In this document: piece by piece, positions 53,215-63,376 of the stretch
Layout: each line of letters starts with the position of its first letter
Position numbering within the stretch: position 1 is the stretch's first letter
NCBI GenBank assembly: GCA_947458265.1
Contig: CANGYF010000005.1
Span: 186,001-250,000 of the forward strand
Source: Betaproteobacteria bacterium
Lineage (GTDB): Bacteria; Pseudomonadota; Gammaproteobacteria; Burkholderiales; CAIKXV01
Direction: 5' to 3'
Length of the DNA: 64,000 nt
The notes under the pieces: generated by a model
Told to the model about the DNA's origin: nothing
What the model saw: only the letters and a program-made list of their open reading frames with translations
Database searches by the model: none
Program-made: the position numbers and the translations under genes

Positions 53215-53547
53215 TCAGCCGTCGTGCGCTGCCTTGATCGTGCCCTTGGGCAGCACCGTCTGCACGGCCGGCTTCTGCATCAGGATCTCGACGCCAGGTG
53301 CGACTTCGACGGTCAGGTAGTTCTCGCCGACCTTGGTGATCTTGCCCAGTTCGCCGCCGCCGGTGACGATCTCGTCGCCCTTGGCCAGGGCCGCGACCAT
53401 CGTGCGGTGCTCCTTCGCACGCTTGAGCTGCGGCCGGATCAGCAGGAAGTACAGCACCACGAACATCAGGATGATCGGCATCAGGCTCAGGATATCCATC
53501 TGGCCGGTACCGGCGGCGCCTTGCGCCCACGCGTTGCTGATCAACAC
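53215..53547 (-). CDS. yajC: YajC, Sec translocase accessory subunit
   Basis: The 110-residue protein has one membrane helix (LMPIILMFVVLYFLLIRPQ) and a basic cytoplasmic part (KRAKEHRTMVAALAKGDEIVTGGG). I take GTG 53547 as start: GAGGAG is 8 nt upstream and the product begins LISNAWAQ. The longer ORF has no SD. It precedes secD, as is usual. Confidence 0.9.
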   Translation of the reverse strand: MLISNAWAQGAAGTGQMDILSLMPIILMFVVLYFLLIRPQLKRAKEHRTMVAALAKGDEIVTGGGELGKITKVGENYLTVEVAPGVEILMQKPAVQTVLPKGTIKAAHDG

Positions 53548-53661
53548 CCTTGGAACTCCTCTGTTGTCATGACGACCGGACGGTCCCGCCAAACACCTGC
53601 CCGGACATGGACGGCCTTGTGGATGACCCTGCGGCTGCCGTTTCGTAAGCCCTTGATTTTA

Positions 53662-55054
<1,393 letters not shown>

Positions 55055-56113
55055 TCAGTCCGTCCGGCGCGACAGCAGCATCGCATCTCCGTAGCTGAAA
55101 AACCGGTAGCGCTGCGCGACCGCATGCGCATAGGCCTGCCGTATCGGGTCGACCCCGGCAAAGGCCGACACCAGCATCAGCAGCGTCGACTTCGGCAGGT
55201 GGAAGTTGGTGACCATGCGGTCGACCACCCGGAACCGGAAGCCGGGCATGATGAACAGGTCGGTCTCGCCGCTGGACGCGACCAGTGAACCGTCCGCCGA
55301 ACGCGCGGCGACGCTCTCCAGCGTGCGCACCACCGTGGTGCCGACCGCGATGACCCGGCCGCCGGCCGCGCGCGTGGCGGCGATGGCATCGACGGTCGCC
55401 TGCGGCAGCGACCAGGCCTCGTGGTGCATGACATGCTTCGACAGGTCATCGTCGCGCACCGGCTGGAAGGTCCCGGCGCCGATGTGCAGCGTCAGGAACG
55501 CCCGGCGCACGCCACGCGCCTCGAGTGCCGCCAGCAGCGCCGCATCGAAGTGCAGTCCGGCGGTGGACGCCGCCACTGCACCCGGCTCGCGCGCGAACAC
55601 CGTCTGGTAGCGCGATGCGTCCATCAGCTCCGGCTTGCGCTCGATGTAGGGTGGCAGCGGGATCTCGCCATGGCGTTCGAGCACGTCCAGCACACGCGTG
55701 CCGGCGTCGAATGCAAGCAGGAACAGCGCATCGCGGCGTTCGACCATCGTCGCCCGTACCGGATCTGCATCGTCGCCGAACAGGAGCACCATGCCCGGCC
55801 TGGGCGACTTGCTCGCTCGCAGGTGCACCAGCGCGCGGTCATCCGACAGCACCCGTTCGACCAGCACCTCAACCCGGCCGCCGGTGGCCTTGCTGCCGAA
55901 CAGGCGCGCCTTGATCACCCGGGTGTCGTTGAACACCAGCAGGTCGCCGGGCTCGAGCAGCGACGGCAGTTCGGTAAACGAACGGTCGGCCAGCGCCGTG
56001 TGCTGGCCAGCAGGGCCGCCAACGCACAGCAGCCGGCTCGCGCCGCGCACGTCCGGCGGCGTCTGGGCGATCAGTTCAGGGGGCAGCGGGTAGTCGAAGT
56101 CGGAGAGTCGCAT
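55055..56113 (-). CDS. queA: QueA, S-adenosylmethionine:tRNA ribosyltransferase-isomerase
   Basis: The 352-residue protein matches Que[28 protein letters not shown] at the start, [17 protein letters not shown] near 53, and the terminal [18 protein letters not shown] and [13 protein letters not shown]. It makes epoxyqueuosine on tRNA. It lies upstream of tgt as in many proteobacteria. The TAAACC sequence six bases before the ATG is a weak -10-like box, but an SD sequence is not obvious either. Confidence 0.96.
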   Translation of the reverse strand: MRLSDFDYPLPPELIAQTPPDVRGASRLLCVGGPAGQHTALADRSFTELPSLLEPGDLLVFNDTRVIKARLFGSKATGGRVEVLVERVLSDDRALVHLRASKSPRPGMVLLFGDDADPVRATMVERRDALFLLAFDAGTRVLDVLERHGEIPLPPYIERKPELMDASRYQTVFAREPGAVAASTAGLHFDAALLAALEARGVRRAFLTLHIGAGTFQPVRDDDLSKHVMHHEAWSLPQATVDAIAATRAAGGRVIAVGTTVVRTLESVAARSADGSLVASSGETDLFIMPGFRFRVVDRMVTNFHLPKSTLLMLVSAFAGVDPIRQAYAHAVAQRYRFFSYGDAMLLSRRTD

Positions 56114-56170
56114 GCGCGGGGTTTAGCACACCCGGCCGCCGGATGCTGGCGTTGCGCCGTCGTTCGGGCG

Positions 56171-56200
56171 TTGCCGCGGGTACCGATGCTCGGCGATAAT
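56171..56200 (+). promoter_or_regulatory. Sigma70-type promoter of tRNA-Leu
   Basis: TTGCCG (56171-56176) and GATAAT (56195-56200), spacer 18. Predicted start is about 7 nt before the tRNA. Confidence 0.55.
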
Positions 56201-56213
56201 GTCCGGCTTCCCT

Positions 56214-56300
56214 GCCGGGATGGCGGAACTGGTAGACGCACCGGACTCAAAATCCGGCGGTGGTGACATCGTGGGGGTTCGATTCCCCCTCCCGGCACCA
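56214..56300 (+). tRNA. tRNA-Leu(CAA)
   Basis: The 87-nt sequence folds as a class II tRNA. Acceptor GCCGGGA/TCCCGGC, D arm with GGTAGACGC, anticodon stem CCGGA/TCCGG with loop CTCAAAA (anticodon CAA, reads UUG), a long variable arm, T arm GGGGG-TTCGATT-CCCCC, discriminator A and encoded CCA at 56298-56300. No repeat of its 3' end and no integrase is present in the window. Confidence 0.97.
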
Positions 56301-56326
56301 GGCTCATGCTCGAAAAGGTGCGCTGA

Positions 56327-56761
56327 ATTTCCTACACATCGCTGTCACTGTTCGCGGATCTCTCCCGGCGCGAGCTGCAGGTGCTGCAGGGTGCGCTGCA
56401 CCTGCGTGAGTACCTGCCCGGCGAGGTGATCTTCGACGAAGGCGACAAGGGCAGCGCGCTCTACATCGTGCGCACCGGCAGCGTGCTGATCTGCCGCCAG
56501 GGCAGACCGGACAACCCGATCGCCACCCTCGGTGCGGGCAGCTTCTTCGGCGAGCTTGCGCTGCTCGACAGCGCCCCCCGCGCGGCGCAGGCGCGTGCAC
56601 TGGAGCCCTCCACGCTCGAGGTGTTTTTCGGCAGCGACTTCATCTCGCTGCTCGAAACCGAAACCAGGCTCTCGACCAAGATCCTGCTGCAGCTGTCGCG
56701 CCACCTCGGCCAGCGCCTGCGTGGCACGCTTCTCGGGCAGAGCACCGAACAGCACCTGTGA
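56327..56761 (+). CDS. Cyclic-nucleotide-binding-domain protein (Crp-like sensory domain only)
   Basis: The reading frame from 56327 encodes 144 residues of a cNMP-binding domain: SLFADLSRRELQVLQGALHL, then PGEVIFDEGDKGSALYIVRTGSVLI, FFGELALLDSAPRAAQARALE with the phosphate-binding cassette. No DNA-binding helix-turn-helix follows. The start is a puzzle. The in-frame stop is at 56324-56326, and no ATG, GTG or TTG comes before the conserved first helix; the first GTG is at 56381, inside the domain. I annotate the first sense codon (ATT). Its stop overlaps the next gene (GTGA). It begins 26 nt after the tRNA and is probably cotranscribed with it. Confidence 0.75.
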   Translation: MSYTSLSLFADLSRRELQVLQGALHLREYLPGEVIFDEGDKGSALYIVRTGSVLICRQGRPDNPIATLGAGSFFGELALLDSAPRAAQARALEPSTLEVFFGSDFISLLETETRLSTKILLQLSRHLGQRLRGTLLGQSTEQHL

Positions 56762-57912
56762 GCGCCGTCGACGGCAGCAGCGGGCAGCCACGGCCGGGCG
56801 ACGCCACGTCAGGTCCCGGCCCGGTCGCCTGGGTGGGCATCTTCAGCGCGACCTGCCTGCTGCTCGTGGCGCTCAACCAGATCCTGTGGCTGGTAGTGCC
56901 GTCGCTGATGGCGCTCGTCCTGTCCTACGCACTCCATCCGGTCATGCGGCGGCTTATGTACGCGGGCATGGCGCGCCAGAGCGCGGCCGCGCTGGTGACC
57001 TTCGCCTTTCTTCTGATGCTCGGCGGGGCGGCGCTCGCGCTGTTTGCGTGGGCCGGCGCGCAGGCCGGTGACTGGCAGGCCGGCATCGAGCGCTACCTGC
57101 GCGGGGGCGTGCGGTTCCTCGAGCATACGCTCGCCGAGCTCGAGGCACGCTGGTCGATGCTCGCCCGCGCCCAACTGTCGACCGGCGTCACCACCTGGCT
57201 CAACGAGTTCTCCGACACCTTCGTGGAGCGGCAGGCACATCCGCTGGCGGTGTCCTTGCTGACCTGGCTGCCCGCCGCGCTGCTGGGCCCGTTCTTCACG
57301 TTCTTCCTGCTGCGCGACGGCAACCGCTTCCACGGCATGATCGCCCGTGCGGTGCCCAACGCCTACTTCGAAAAGACGCTCGACCTGCTGCACGAGATGC
57401 ACCAGACCGGCCGTGCATACTGCACCGGCCTGGTGAAGCTTGCCGCGCTCGACACGCTGGCGCTGGGCATCGGCCTGTGGCTGCTGGGGCTGCCGGGCGC
57501 ATGGCTGCTTGCGCTGATCGCCGCCATCCTCGCCTGGGTGCCGTTCGTCGGCTCGATCGCGGGGTGCCTGCTGGTGGTGCTGGTCGCCGCGACCGACTTT
57601 CCGCAGGATCCCGCGATGGCCTACTGGGCGGTCGCGCTGTTCCTGTTCGTGCGCCTGCTGGACGACTTCGTGTTCCTGCCCGCGACGGTGGGCCGCAGCC
57701 TCAACCTGCATCCGCTGGTATCCGTGCTGATGCTGTTTGTCGGCGGCGCAGTGGCCGGCGTGCCCGGCCTCGCGCTGGTGCTGCCGCTGCTCGGCGTGGC
57801 GACGGTGGTCGGGACTGCGATCGGTGAAATCCTCACCGACCGCAGGCTGCGCGCGCGGCACGCGCATGCACGGCGATTGCGGGCGGAACGCGCGTCTGCG
57901 GATCTCGTCTAG
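56758..57912 (+). CDS. AI-2E family permease (TqsA/PerM-like)
   Basis: The 384-residue membrane protein has an N-terminal cytoplasmic segment rich in Gly/Pro and then about eight hydrophobic segments. LGPFFTFFLLRDG near 180 and the GLPGAWLLALIAAILAWVPFVG and VGRSLNLHPLVSVLMLFVGG stretches are the AI-2E family signatures. Members export or import autoinducer-2 or act as sodium-linked antiporters; the cargo is unknown. The start GTG overlaps the stop of the cNMP-binding gene. Confidence 0.87.
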   Translation: MSAVDGSSGQPRPGDATSGPGPVAWVGIFSATCLLLVALNQILWLVVPSLMALVLSYALHPVMRRLMYAGMARQSAAALVTFAFLLMLGGAALALFAWAGAQAGDWQAGIERYLRGGVRFLEHTLAELEARWSMLARAQLSTGVTTWLNEFSDTFVERQAHPLAVSLLTWLPAALLGPFFTFFLLRDGNRFHGMIARAVPNAYFEKTLDLLHEMHQTGRAYCTGLVKLAALDTLALGIGLWLLGLPGAWLLALIAAILAWVPFVGSIAGCLLVVLVAATDFPQDPAMAYWAVALFLFVRLLDDFVFLPATVGRSLNLHPLVSVLMLFVGGAVAGVPGLALVLPLLGVATVVGTAIGEILTDRRLRARHAHARRLRAERASADLV

Positions 57913-57973
57913 CCTGTCCCGGTTTCCGCCTTTCGATCAACCAGCCAACCCACGTCAGTCACAGGGCAAGCCC

Positions 57974-58846
57974 ATGAAACCAGCATTCCGCCAGTTGCAC
58001 CCCCTGTTTGCCGCAGAGGTCGAAGGCATCGATCTCATGCAGCTGCACGATCCGGAAACCCTGGCCGCGCTGCGCGCGGGCATGGACCAGTACGGCGTGC
58101 TCGTGTTTCGCGACCAGTCGTTCACCGACGCGGGCCAGCTGGCCTTCGCACAGCGCTTCGATGGTGTGCTGCATTCGAAGACCGGCATTTCCGCGCTGGG
58201 TCGCAATCGCCTGAACAACGAGGCCCTCTCCGACATCTCCAACGTCGACGAGGAAGGAAGGATCCGCCAGACCGACGACCGGCGGCGGATGTACTCGCTG
58301 GCCAACCGGCTCTGGCATACCGACGCGTCGTTCCAGGATCCGCCCGGCCGCTACTCGATGCTCTCCGCCCGCGTGGTGCCGCCCGCCGATGCCGACACCG
58401 AGTTCGCCGACATGAGGGCCGCCCACGAGGCGCTCGACGCGAAGACCCGCGCGCAGGTCGATGGGTTGCACGTGCACCACTCGATCGCCTACTCGCGCCA
58501 GACGCTCGGCTTCGAGTTCTCGGCCGAGGAACTGGAGGCCCTCAAGGGCGCGATCCATCCGCTGGTACGCACCAACCCGCGTACCGGGCGCCGGTCGCTC
58601 TACCTGGCCTCCCATGCGACCCGCGTCGTCGAGATGCCGGTCCCCGAAGGTCGCCTGCTGCTGCGCGACCTGATGGACCACGCCACCCAGCGTACGTTCG
58701 TGCACGCCCATGCATGGCGCGCCGGCGACCTGGTGATCTGGGACAACCTCGCGACCATGCATCGCGGGCGGCCCTTCGACGATGGTGTACATCGGCGCGA
58801 GCTTCGACGGGTGACCACGCTGGACATCGCGGCCGAACCGGCGTAG
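57974..58846 (+). CDS. TauD/TfdA-family alpha-ketoglutarate-dependent dioxygenase
   Basis: The 290-residue protein has an H-x-D ferrous iron motif in RLWHTDASF near 117 and a distal His in LATMHRGRPFDD near 266, with the alpha-ketoglutarate Arg near RRELRRVTTLD. It matches the TauD/TfdA fold. Family members hydroxylate sulfonates, 2,4-D or related acids, so an aryloxy or alkyl acid substrate is possible but not shown. It is 61 nt after the AI-2E gene on the same strand. Confidence 0.88.
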   Translation: MKPAFRQLHPLFAAEVEGIDLMQLHDPETLAALRAGMDQYGVLVFRDQSFTDAGQLAFAQRFDGVLHSKTGISALGRNRLNNEALSDISNVDEEGRIRQTDDRRRMYSLANRLWHTDASFQDPPGRYSMLSARVVPPADADTEFADMRAAHEALDAKTRAQVDGLHVHHSIAYSRQTLGFEFSAEELEALKGAIHPLVRTNPRTGRRSLYLASHATRVVEMPVPEGRLLLRDLMDHATQRTFVHAHAWRAGDLVIWDNLATMHRGRPFDDGVHRRELRRVTTLDIAAEPA

Positions 58847-59004
58847 CCGGGCGCATCCGCAGGAGCCGGTTCGACCGCTGGACGGCACTACAGATGTGCC
58901 GCCACCGGCCGATAAGGATGTATCTTCGTTCTGCTTCGATCCATCGCCAGAACCCTGCGGTCACCGACGGCGCGCAAGAACGGCTTCCCCACCCAGGAGT
59001 GAAC

Positions 59005-59157
59005 ATGGGCATGCCCGGCTCGTTGAACGTGCAACGCCTGCAAGGCAGCCTTCCCGAAACGCCTGTGGCTGTCTTCGGGCATCCGGTCGCCGCCTCCATC
59101 GCCGTGCTGTCCGAAGTCGCAGGCCTCGTGGGAGGCGGCGCGACATGGCGCGGGTGA
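59005..59157 (+). CDS. Small ORF with strong SD, upstream of the GGDEF/EAL gene
   Basis: The 50-residue product is MGMPGSLNVQRL... to GGGATWRG with no recognised domain. AGGAG lies 5 nt before its ATG, a better site than most nearby genes. Its stop overlaps the downstream gene start by 13 nt, so it may be a leader peptide or coupling ORF. Coding status is uncertain. Confidence 0.45.
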   Translation: MGMPGSLNVQRLQGSLPETPVAVFGHPVAASIAVLSEVAGLVGGGATWRG

Positions 59158-61634
59158 CCCGCAGGGTCACCGAAGCCGATGCGCAGGCCGCCCGGCAGCC
59201 GCTGCCAGTCACGGTCGTCCATCTGGACGCGCAGGGACGCATCCTCGGCGTGCTCGAAGACCGGATGGGACTCGTGCGCTCGGGCTGCCTGGATGGACAG
59301 ACGCCCTTCTCGCATTCGCTGACCACGCAACACAGCGCCCTCTGGGAGATGACCCAGTGGCCCGCCCTGTGCGCCAGCGGGCAGCTCGACGAGGCGCTGC
59401 TGGAGTTCCACGGTGGCGACGGGGAGCCGATAGCCGTTGTGTCCTACTGGCGCCGCGACACGGAGGCCGCAACGCCCCGCGTGGTGGGCATGCTGGCGCC
59501 CGGCAGCGAGCGTCAGCAGCTGATGCTGCAGTTGCGCGGCTCCCAGGAAAGCCTGGGCGCGATGCCTGCGGCGGTGCTCCAGATCGGCACCACGGAGACG
59601 GGCCAACTCGTGCTGCCCTACGCCGTCGGTGCGCTGCGGGAACTGGCAGGTGTCAGCTGCTCCATGGTGTGCCGCGCCCCGGAAACACTGCTCGATGCGC
59701 TCTCCCCCGAGAGCCGCGACCGGCTGATGCAGCGACTGCTGCACACGCCGCCGACACTGCAGGCCTTCACCGAAGTGATCGCGCCGCTGCACCAGCCGGA
59801 TCGACGGCTGCAACTGTCGGCGAGCCGGCCGCTCGATGCCAGTATCTGGCACTGCGTGGTCACGGACGTGAGCGACCGGGAGCAGTTGCAGGCCGAACTC
59901 AGGCGTCTGGCCACCACCGACGACCTGACGCGGCTGGCCAACCGGCGGGCCCTGCTGTCCGCGCTTGCAGAGCGGCTGGCCGTGACCCGGCAACTGGCGA
60001 TCTGCTACATGGATTGCGACCGGTTCAAGCAGATCAACGACAGCCTGGGCCATTCGGTCGGCGATTCGCTGCTGCAGCAGGTGGCGATACGCCTGCGCAG
60101 CCAGCTGTGCTCGGCCGACGGAATCGTGAGCCTGGGGTACGACCTCGAGGATCCGGTCGCAGCACGGCTGGGCGGGGACGAGTTCGTCGTGCTCGCCACC
60201 GGCATCGACAGCGCGGCAGCCGCCGGCGCCCTGGCGCAGCGGCTCTTGGACGCCGCCGCCCAGCCATACGTGATCGGTGGGGTCGAACTCGTCATCACGG
60301 TCAGCATGGGGGTGGCGATCCCCGGTGCCGACAGCACGCCGGAGCAGTTGCTGCGGGATGCGGACACCGCCATGTACGAAGCCAAGCGGTTGGGGCGAGG
60401 CAGATGGGCCCTGTTCGAACCGCAGATGCAGCACAGCGCAGCCGGCGCCCTGTCGCTCGAACTCGATCTTCGACAGGCGCTTGCCGCCGGCCACATCCGG
60501 GCGGCGTTCCAGCCCATCGTCGAGATCGACTCGGGCCGCATCCGGGGATTCGAGGCGCTCGCGCGCTGGCGCCACCCCGTGCGCGGGGAGGTGAGTCCGG
60601 CGCAGTTCATCGCGGTGGCCGAGGAGAGCGGCCAGATCGGCGTGCTTGGCCAGGCCATCCTGGAGCAGGCCTGCCAGGCGCTCGCGGGGTGGCGACGCGC
60701 GGGACTGGCCGGACAGTTGCGCATGTCCGTCAACCTGAGCCGGGCACAGTTGCTGGCCGAGGACCTGCCCCGGCGCATCGACGAGGTGCTGAAGCGCTGC
60801 GGGCTGCCCGCCGACGCCCTGCAGCTCGAAGTGACCGAGACCATGGCCATGGAGATCAGCGGCCTGGGACAGGCCCTGGAGCGGCTTCGCACGCTGGGCG
60901 TGCGCCTGTCGCTCGACGACTTCGGCACCGGGCACTCATCGCTGGCGGCGCTGCACCAGCTGCCGGTGCAGCAGGTCAAGATCGACCGCAGCTTCGTGAA
61001 CGAGCTCGGGGAAAGTCCCTACCACCGCGCCGTGGTGCAGGCGGCACTGCACGTGGCGGCCGCCCTCAGGCTCGATGTCGTCGCGGAAGGTGTCGAGACC
61101 GTCGAGCAGGCCGCGGCGCTCGAGGGGCTGGGATGCCGGCTGGCCCAGGGCTGGTTGTACGCGAAAGCCGTGGAGGCGGACCAGGCCATGGCCCTGCTCG
61201 ACCGTTGCCTGCTTCCCGCCGCGGCACAGGCGGCACAGCCGCAACCTGTCGCCGCGCCCGACTACCAGGTCATCATCACCGATGCGCAGGGCCTGACCAC
61301 CCATGTGAATGCCGCCTTCACGCGCAGCACCGGCTACAGCATCGAGGACATGCTGGGCATGACGCCCGGTGCCGTGCTGCAGGGGCCGCTGTCCTCGGCG
61401 GAGGTCATCGCGTCGATGCGGCGCAGCGTGCAGGCCTGCGAGCCCGCCCGCGGACTGGAGATCGTGAACTATCGCAAGGACGGCACGCCCTTCCTGGCGT
61501 CGATCGACATCGAACCGGTGATACTCGACGGCAAGCTGTGCGCGTTCATGAGCGTCCAGTCCGAAATGACCGAGCCCTCGCTCGCCCGTCAGCGGCTGGC
61601 GAAACTGCGGCAGGGCAAGGGCGCGGCCGCGTGA
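59145..61634 (+). CDS. GGDEF-EAL diguanylate cyclase/phosphodiesterase with C-terminal PAS
   Basis: The protein is 829 residues from ATG 59145 (GGAGG 9 nt upstream). A poorly characterised sensory region (residues 1-250) precedes a GGDEF domain whose motif RLGGDEFVVL is intact. No RxxD product-inhibition site lies in front of it. The EAL domain is complete: FEALARWRHP, EVTETMAM, SLDDFGTGHSS, KIDRSFV, VVAEGVET. A PAS domain (VIITDAQGLTTHVNAAFTRSTGYSIEDMLG) ends the protein; it resembles LOV folds but the flavin Cys motif reads TPGAVLQG. It makes or breaks cyclic di-GMP in the cytoplasm. Confidence 0.9.
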   Translation: MARVTRRVTEADAQAARQPLPVTVVHLDAQGRILGVLEDRMGLVRSGCLDGQTPFSHSLTTQHSALWEMTQWPALCASGQLDEALLEFHGGDGEPIAVVSYWRRDTEAATPRVVGMLAPGSERQQLMLQLRGSQESLGAMPAAVLQIGTTETGQLVLPYAVGALRELAGVSCSMVCRAPETLLDALSPESRDRLMQRLLHTPPTLQAFTEVIAPLHQPDRRLQLSASRPLDASIWHCVVTDVSDREQLQAELRRLATTDDLTRLANRRALLSALAERLAVTRQLAICYMDCDRFKQINDSLGHSVGDSLLQQVAIRLRSQLCSADGIVSLGYDLEDPVAARLGGDEFVVLATGIDSAAAAGALAQRLLDAAAQPYVIGGVELVITVSMGVAIPGADSTPEQLLRDADTAMYEAKRLGRGRWALFEPQMQHSAAGALSLELDLRQALAAGHIRAAFQPIVEIDSGRIRGFEALARWRHPVRGEVSPAQFIAVAEESGQIGVLGQAILEQACQALAGWRRAGLAGQLRMSVNLSRAQLLAEDLPRRIDEVLKRCGLPADALQLEVTETMAMEISGLGQALERLRTLGVRLSLDDFGTGHSSLAALHQLPVQQVKIDRSFVNELGESPYHRAVVQAALHVAAALRLDVVAEGVETVEQAAALEGLGCRLAQGWLYAKAVEADQAMALLDRCLLPAAAQAAQPQPVAAPDYQVIITDAQGLTTHVNAAFTRSTGYSIEDMLGMTPGAVLQGPLSSAEVIASMRRSVQACEPARGLEIVNYRKDGTPFLASIDIEPVILDGKLCAFMSVQSEMTEPSLARQRLAKLRQGKGAAA

Positions 61635-61648
61635 CCGGACGAGCGGCG

Positions 61649-61654
61649 TAGAAT
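61649..61654 (+). promoter_or_regulatory. -10 box for the nitrile hydratase operon
   Basis: TAGAAT, 25 nt before the ATG at 61679. Confidence 0.4.
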
Positions 61655-61678
61655 CCTGTTCTCATCCGGGCAGGGATC

Positions 61679-62332
61679 ATGAGCGACGACCATCACCACC
61701 CACACGATCACGACCACGGCAGCGACAGCGCCCACGACCGCCCGCTGTCCGGCCCTGCACTGCGCGTGAAGGCACTGGAATCGCTGCTCGCCGAGAAGGG
61801 TCTGATCGACCCGAAGACGCTCGACGAGATCGTCGATACCTACGAGCACCGGGTCGGCCCGCGCAACGGCGCGCGCATCGTCGCCCGCGCCTGGACCGAT
61901 CCCGCCTACCGGCAACGGCTGCTGGCCAACGCGACCGAGGCGATCGCCGAGTTCGGTTTCATCGAGTCGCACGCCGAGGACATGGTCGCGGTGGAGAACA
62001 CGCCGCAGGTGCGCAACCTGGTGGTGTGCACGCTGTGCTCCTGCTACCCATGGCCGGTGCTCGGCCTGCCCCCCGCCTGGTACAAGTCGGATGCCTACCG
62101 CGCCCGTGCGGTGCTCGACCCGCGCGGCGTGCTGAAGGCGTTCGGCCAGGACATCCCGGAGGACATCGAGGTCCGGGTCTGGGATTCCACCGCCGAGATG
62201 CGCTATCTGGTGCTGCCCGAACGCCCTGCTGGCACCGAGGGCTGGAACGAGGAGCAGCTGGCGTCGATCGTCACCCGTGACTCGATGGTCGGCGTCGGCA
62301 CGGTCATCCTTCCTGCGGGTGCTGGCGCATGA
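61679..62332 (+). CDS. nthA: Cobalt-type nitrile hydratase alpha subunit
   Basis: The 217-residue protein has the complete metal motif [10 protein letters not shown] with Cys at 117, 120 and 122. The surroundings ([18 protein letters not shown]) are as in typical cobalt enzymes. Residues 1-20 are rich in His and Asp. It converts nitriles to amides. It overlaps the beta gene by ATGA. The order alpha, beta, activator is usual for cobalt-type operons. Confidence 0.95.
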   Translation: MSDDHHHPHDHDHGSDSAHDRPLSGPALRVKALESLLAEKGLIDPKTLDEIVDTYEHRVGPRNGARIVARAWTDPAYRQRLLANATEAIAEFGFIESHAEDMVAVENTPQVRNLVVCTLCSCYPWPVLGLPPAWYKSDAYRARAVLDPRGVLKAFGQDIPEDIEVRVWDSTAEMRYLVLPERPAGTEGWNEEQLASIVTRDSMVGVGTVILPAGAGA

Positions 62333-62988
62333 ACAGCATCCACGACATGGGCGGCATGCACGGCATGGGCCCACTGGTCATCGAGCATGATGACCACGTC
62401 TTCCATGAATACTGGCACGGGCGCGTGTTCGCGCTGCGCATGGCCTGCGCCTTCCATCGCCGCTACAACGGCGACATGGGACGCTACGCGCGGGAACGGA
62501 TGCCACCGGCGGAGTTCCTCGCGGCGAGCTACTACGAGCGGGCGCTGTACGCGCTGGAGCGGGTGCTCGTGGAGAGCGGCATGATCGACGAGGCGGAACT
62601 GGCCGACGGCCGGCCGGCATCGCCCGACCGTGCCTCTGCCAACCTGCGGCCGGAGCAGGTCGCTGCCATCGTGCGTACCCGGCGCCGCACGCGGATGGAC
62701 GAGGTCGAGGTCGCGCCCAGGTTCAGCGTCGGCGATGCGGTGCTCACCCGCAACTTCCAGCCGGAAGGCCATACCCGCCTTCCGCGCTACGCCCGCGGCC
62801 GGCGCGGCGTGGTGCAGCGCGACCATGGCGTGTTCTCGTTTGCCGACAGCAATGCGATGACCCGCGACCGCAAGCCGCAGCATATGTACAGCGTGCGCTT
62901 CGCGGCGACCGAACTCTGGGGCGAGGCGGCTGCGCCGCGCGACACCGTCTGCCTGGACCTCTGGGATGACTATCTCCTGCCCGCCTGA
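62329..62988 (+). CDS. nthB: Nitrile hydratase beta subunit (full length)
   Basis: The 219-residue protein contains both halves of the beta subunit. [15 protein letters not shown] begins the helical domain; [31 protein letters not shown] near 144 starts the SH3-like domain and [13 protein letters not shown] follows. It is intact, unlike the split version at 16898-17576. Confidence 0.94.
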   Translation: MNSIHDMGGMHGMGPLVIEHDDHVFHEYWHGRVFALRMACAFHRRYNGDMGRYARERMPPAEFLAASYYERALYALERVLVESGMIDEAELADGRPASPDRASANLRPEQVAAIVRTRRRTRMDEVEVAPRFSVGDAVLTRNFQPEGHTRLPRYARGRRGVVQRDHGVFSFADSNAMTRDRKPQHMYSVRFAATELWGEAAAPRDTVCLDLWDDYLLPA

Positions 62989-63349
62989 GGCGGACCGTAC
63001 CGTCGACCTGACCGCCCTGCCCGCCCTTCCGCGCGACGATGCAGGCCCGGTGTTCCGGGCGCCCTGGGAGGCGCAGGCGTTCGCGATGACCCTGGAACTG
63101 CATCGCCGCGGTGTATTCACCTGGCCCGAGTGGGCCGGCACGCTGGCCGAAGAGATCGCCCGGGCAAAGGCGCACGATGCGTGGGACGACGGCAGCCACT
63201 ACTACGAACGCTGGCTGGCTGCCCTCGAAGCCCTGGTCGCGCGCAAGCAGGTGGTCGGCACCGCCGACCTGTCCCAGCGGGTCGACGAGTGGGACCGTGC
63301 GGCCCGGGCAACGCCGCACGGCCAGCCGGTCTTGCTGCCGCAGCGCTGA
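62966..63349 (+). CDS. Nitrile hydratase activator (accessory) protein
   Basis: The 127-residue protein resembles the N-terminal half of beta, as activator proteins (P14K/NhlE type) do: VFRAPWEAQAFAMTLELHRRGVFTWPEWAGTLAEEI and HYYERWLAALEALVARKQVV. These assist cobalt insertion and cysteine oxidation. The start ATG 62966 lies inside the beta gene end (23-nt overlap). Confidence 0.86.
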   Translation: MTISCPPEADRTVDLTALPALPRDDAGPVFRAPWEAQAFAMTLELHRRGVFTWPEWAGTLAEEIARAKAHDAWDDGSHYYERWLAALEALVARKQVVGTADLSQRVDEWDRAARATPHGQPVLLPQR

Positions 63350-63376
63350 GCGGCCGACGCCCCTGCCGCAATGGCC

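Noticed and set aside
56214-56300. tRNA-Leu as an integration site
   Set aside because: No duplicate of the tRNA 3' end, no integrase and no foreign-looking genes follow it.
58542-60935. Long leftward frame opposite the TauD and GGDEF-EAL genes
   Set aside because: Both sense genes have complete family motifs; the antisense frame has none.
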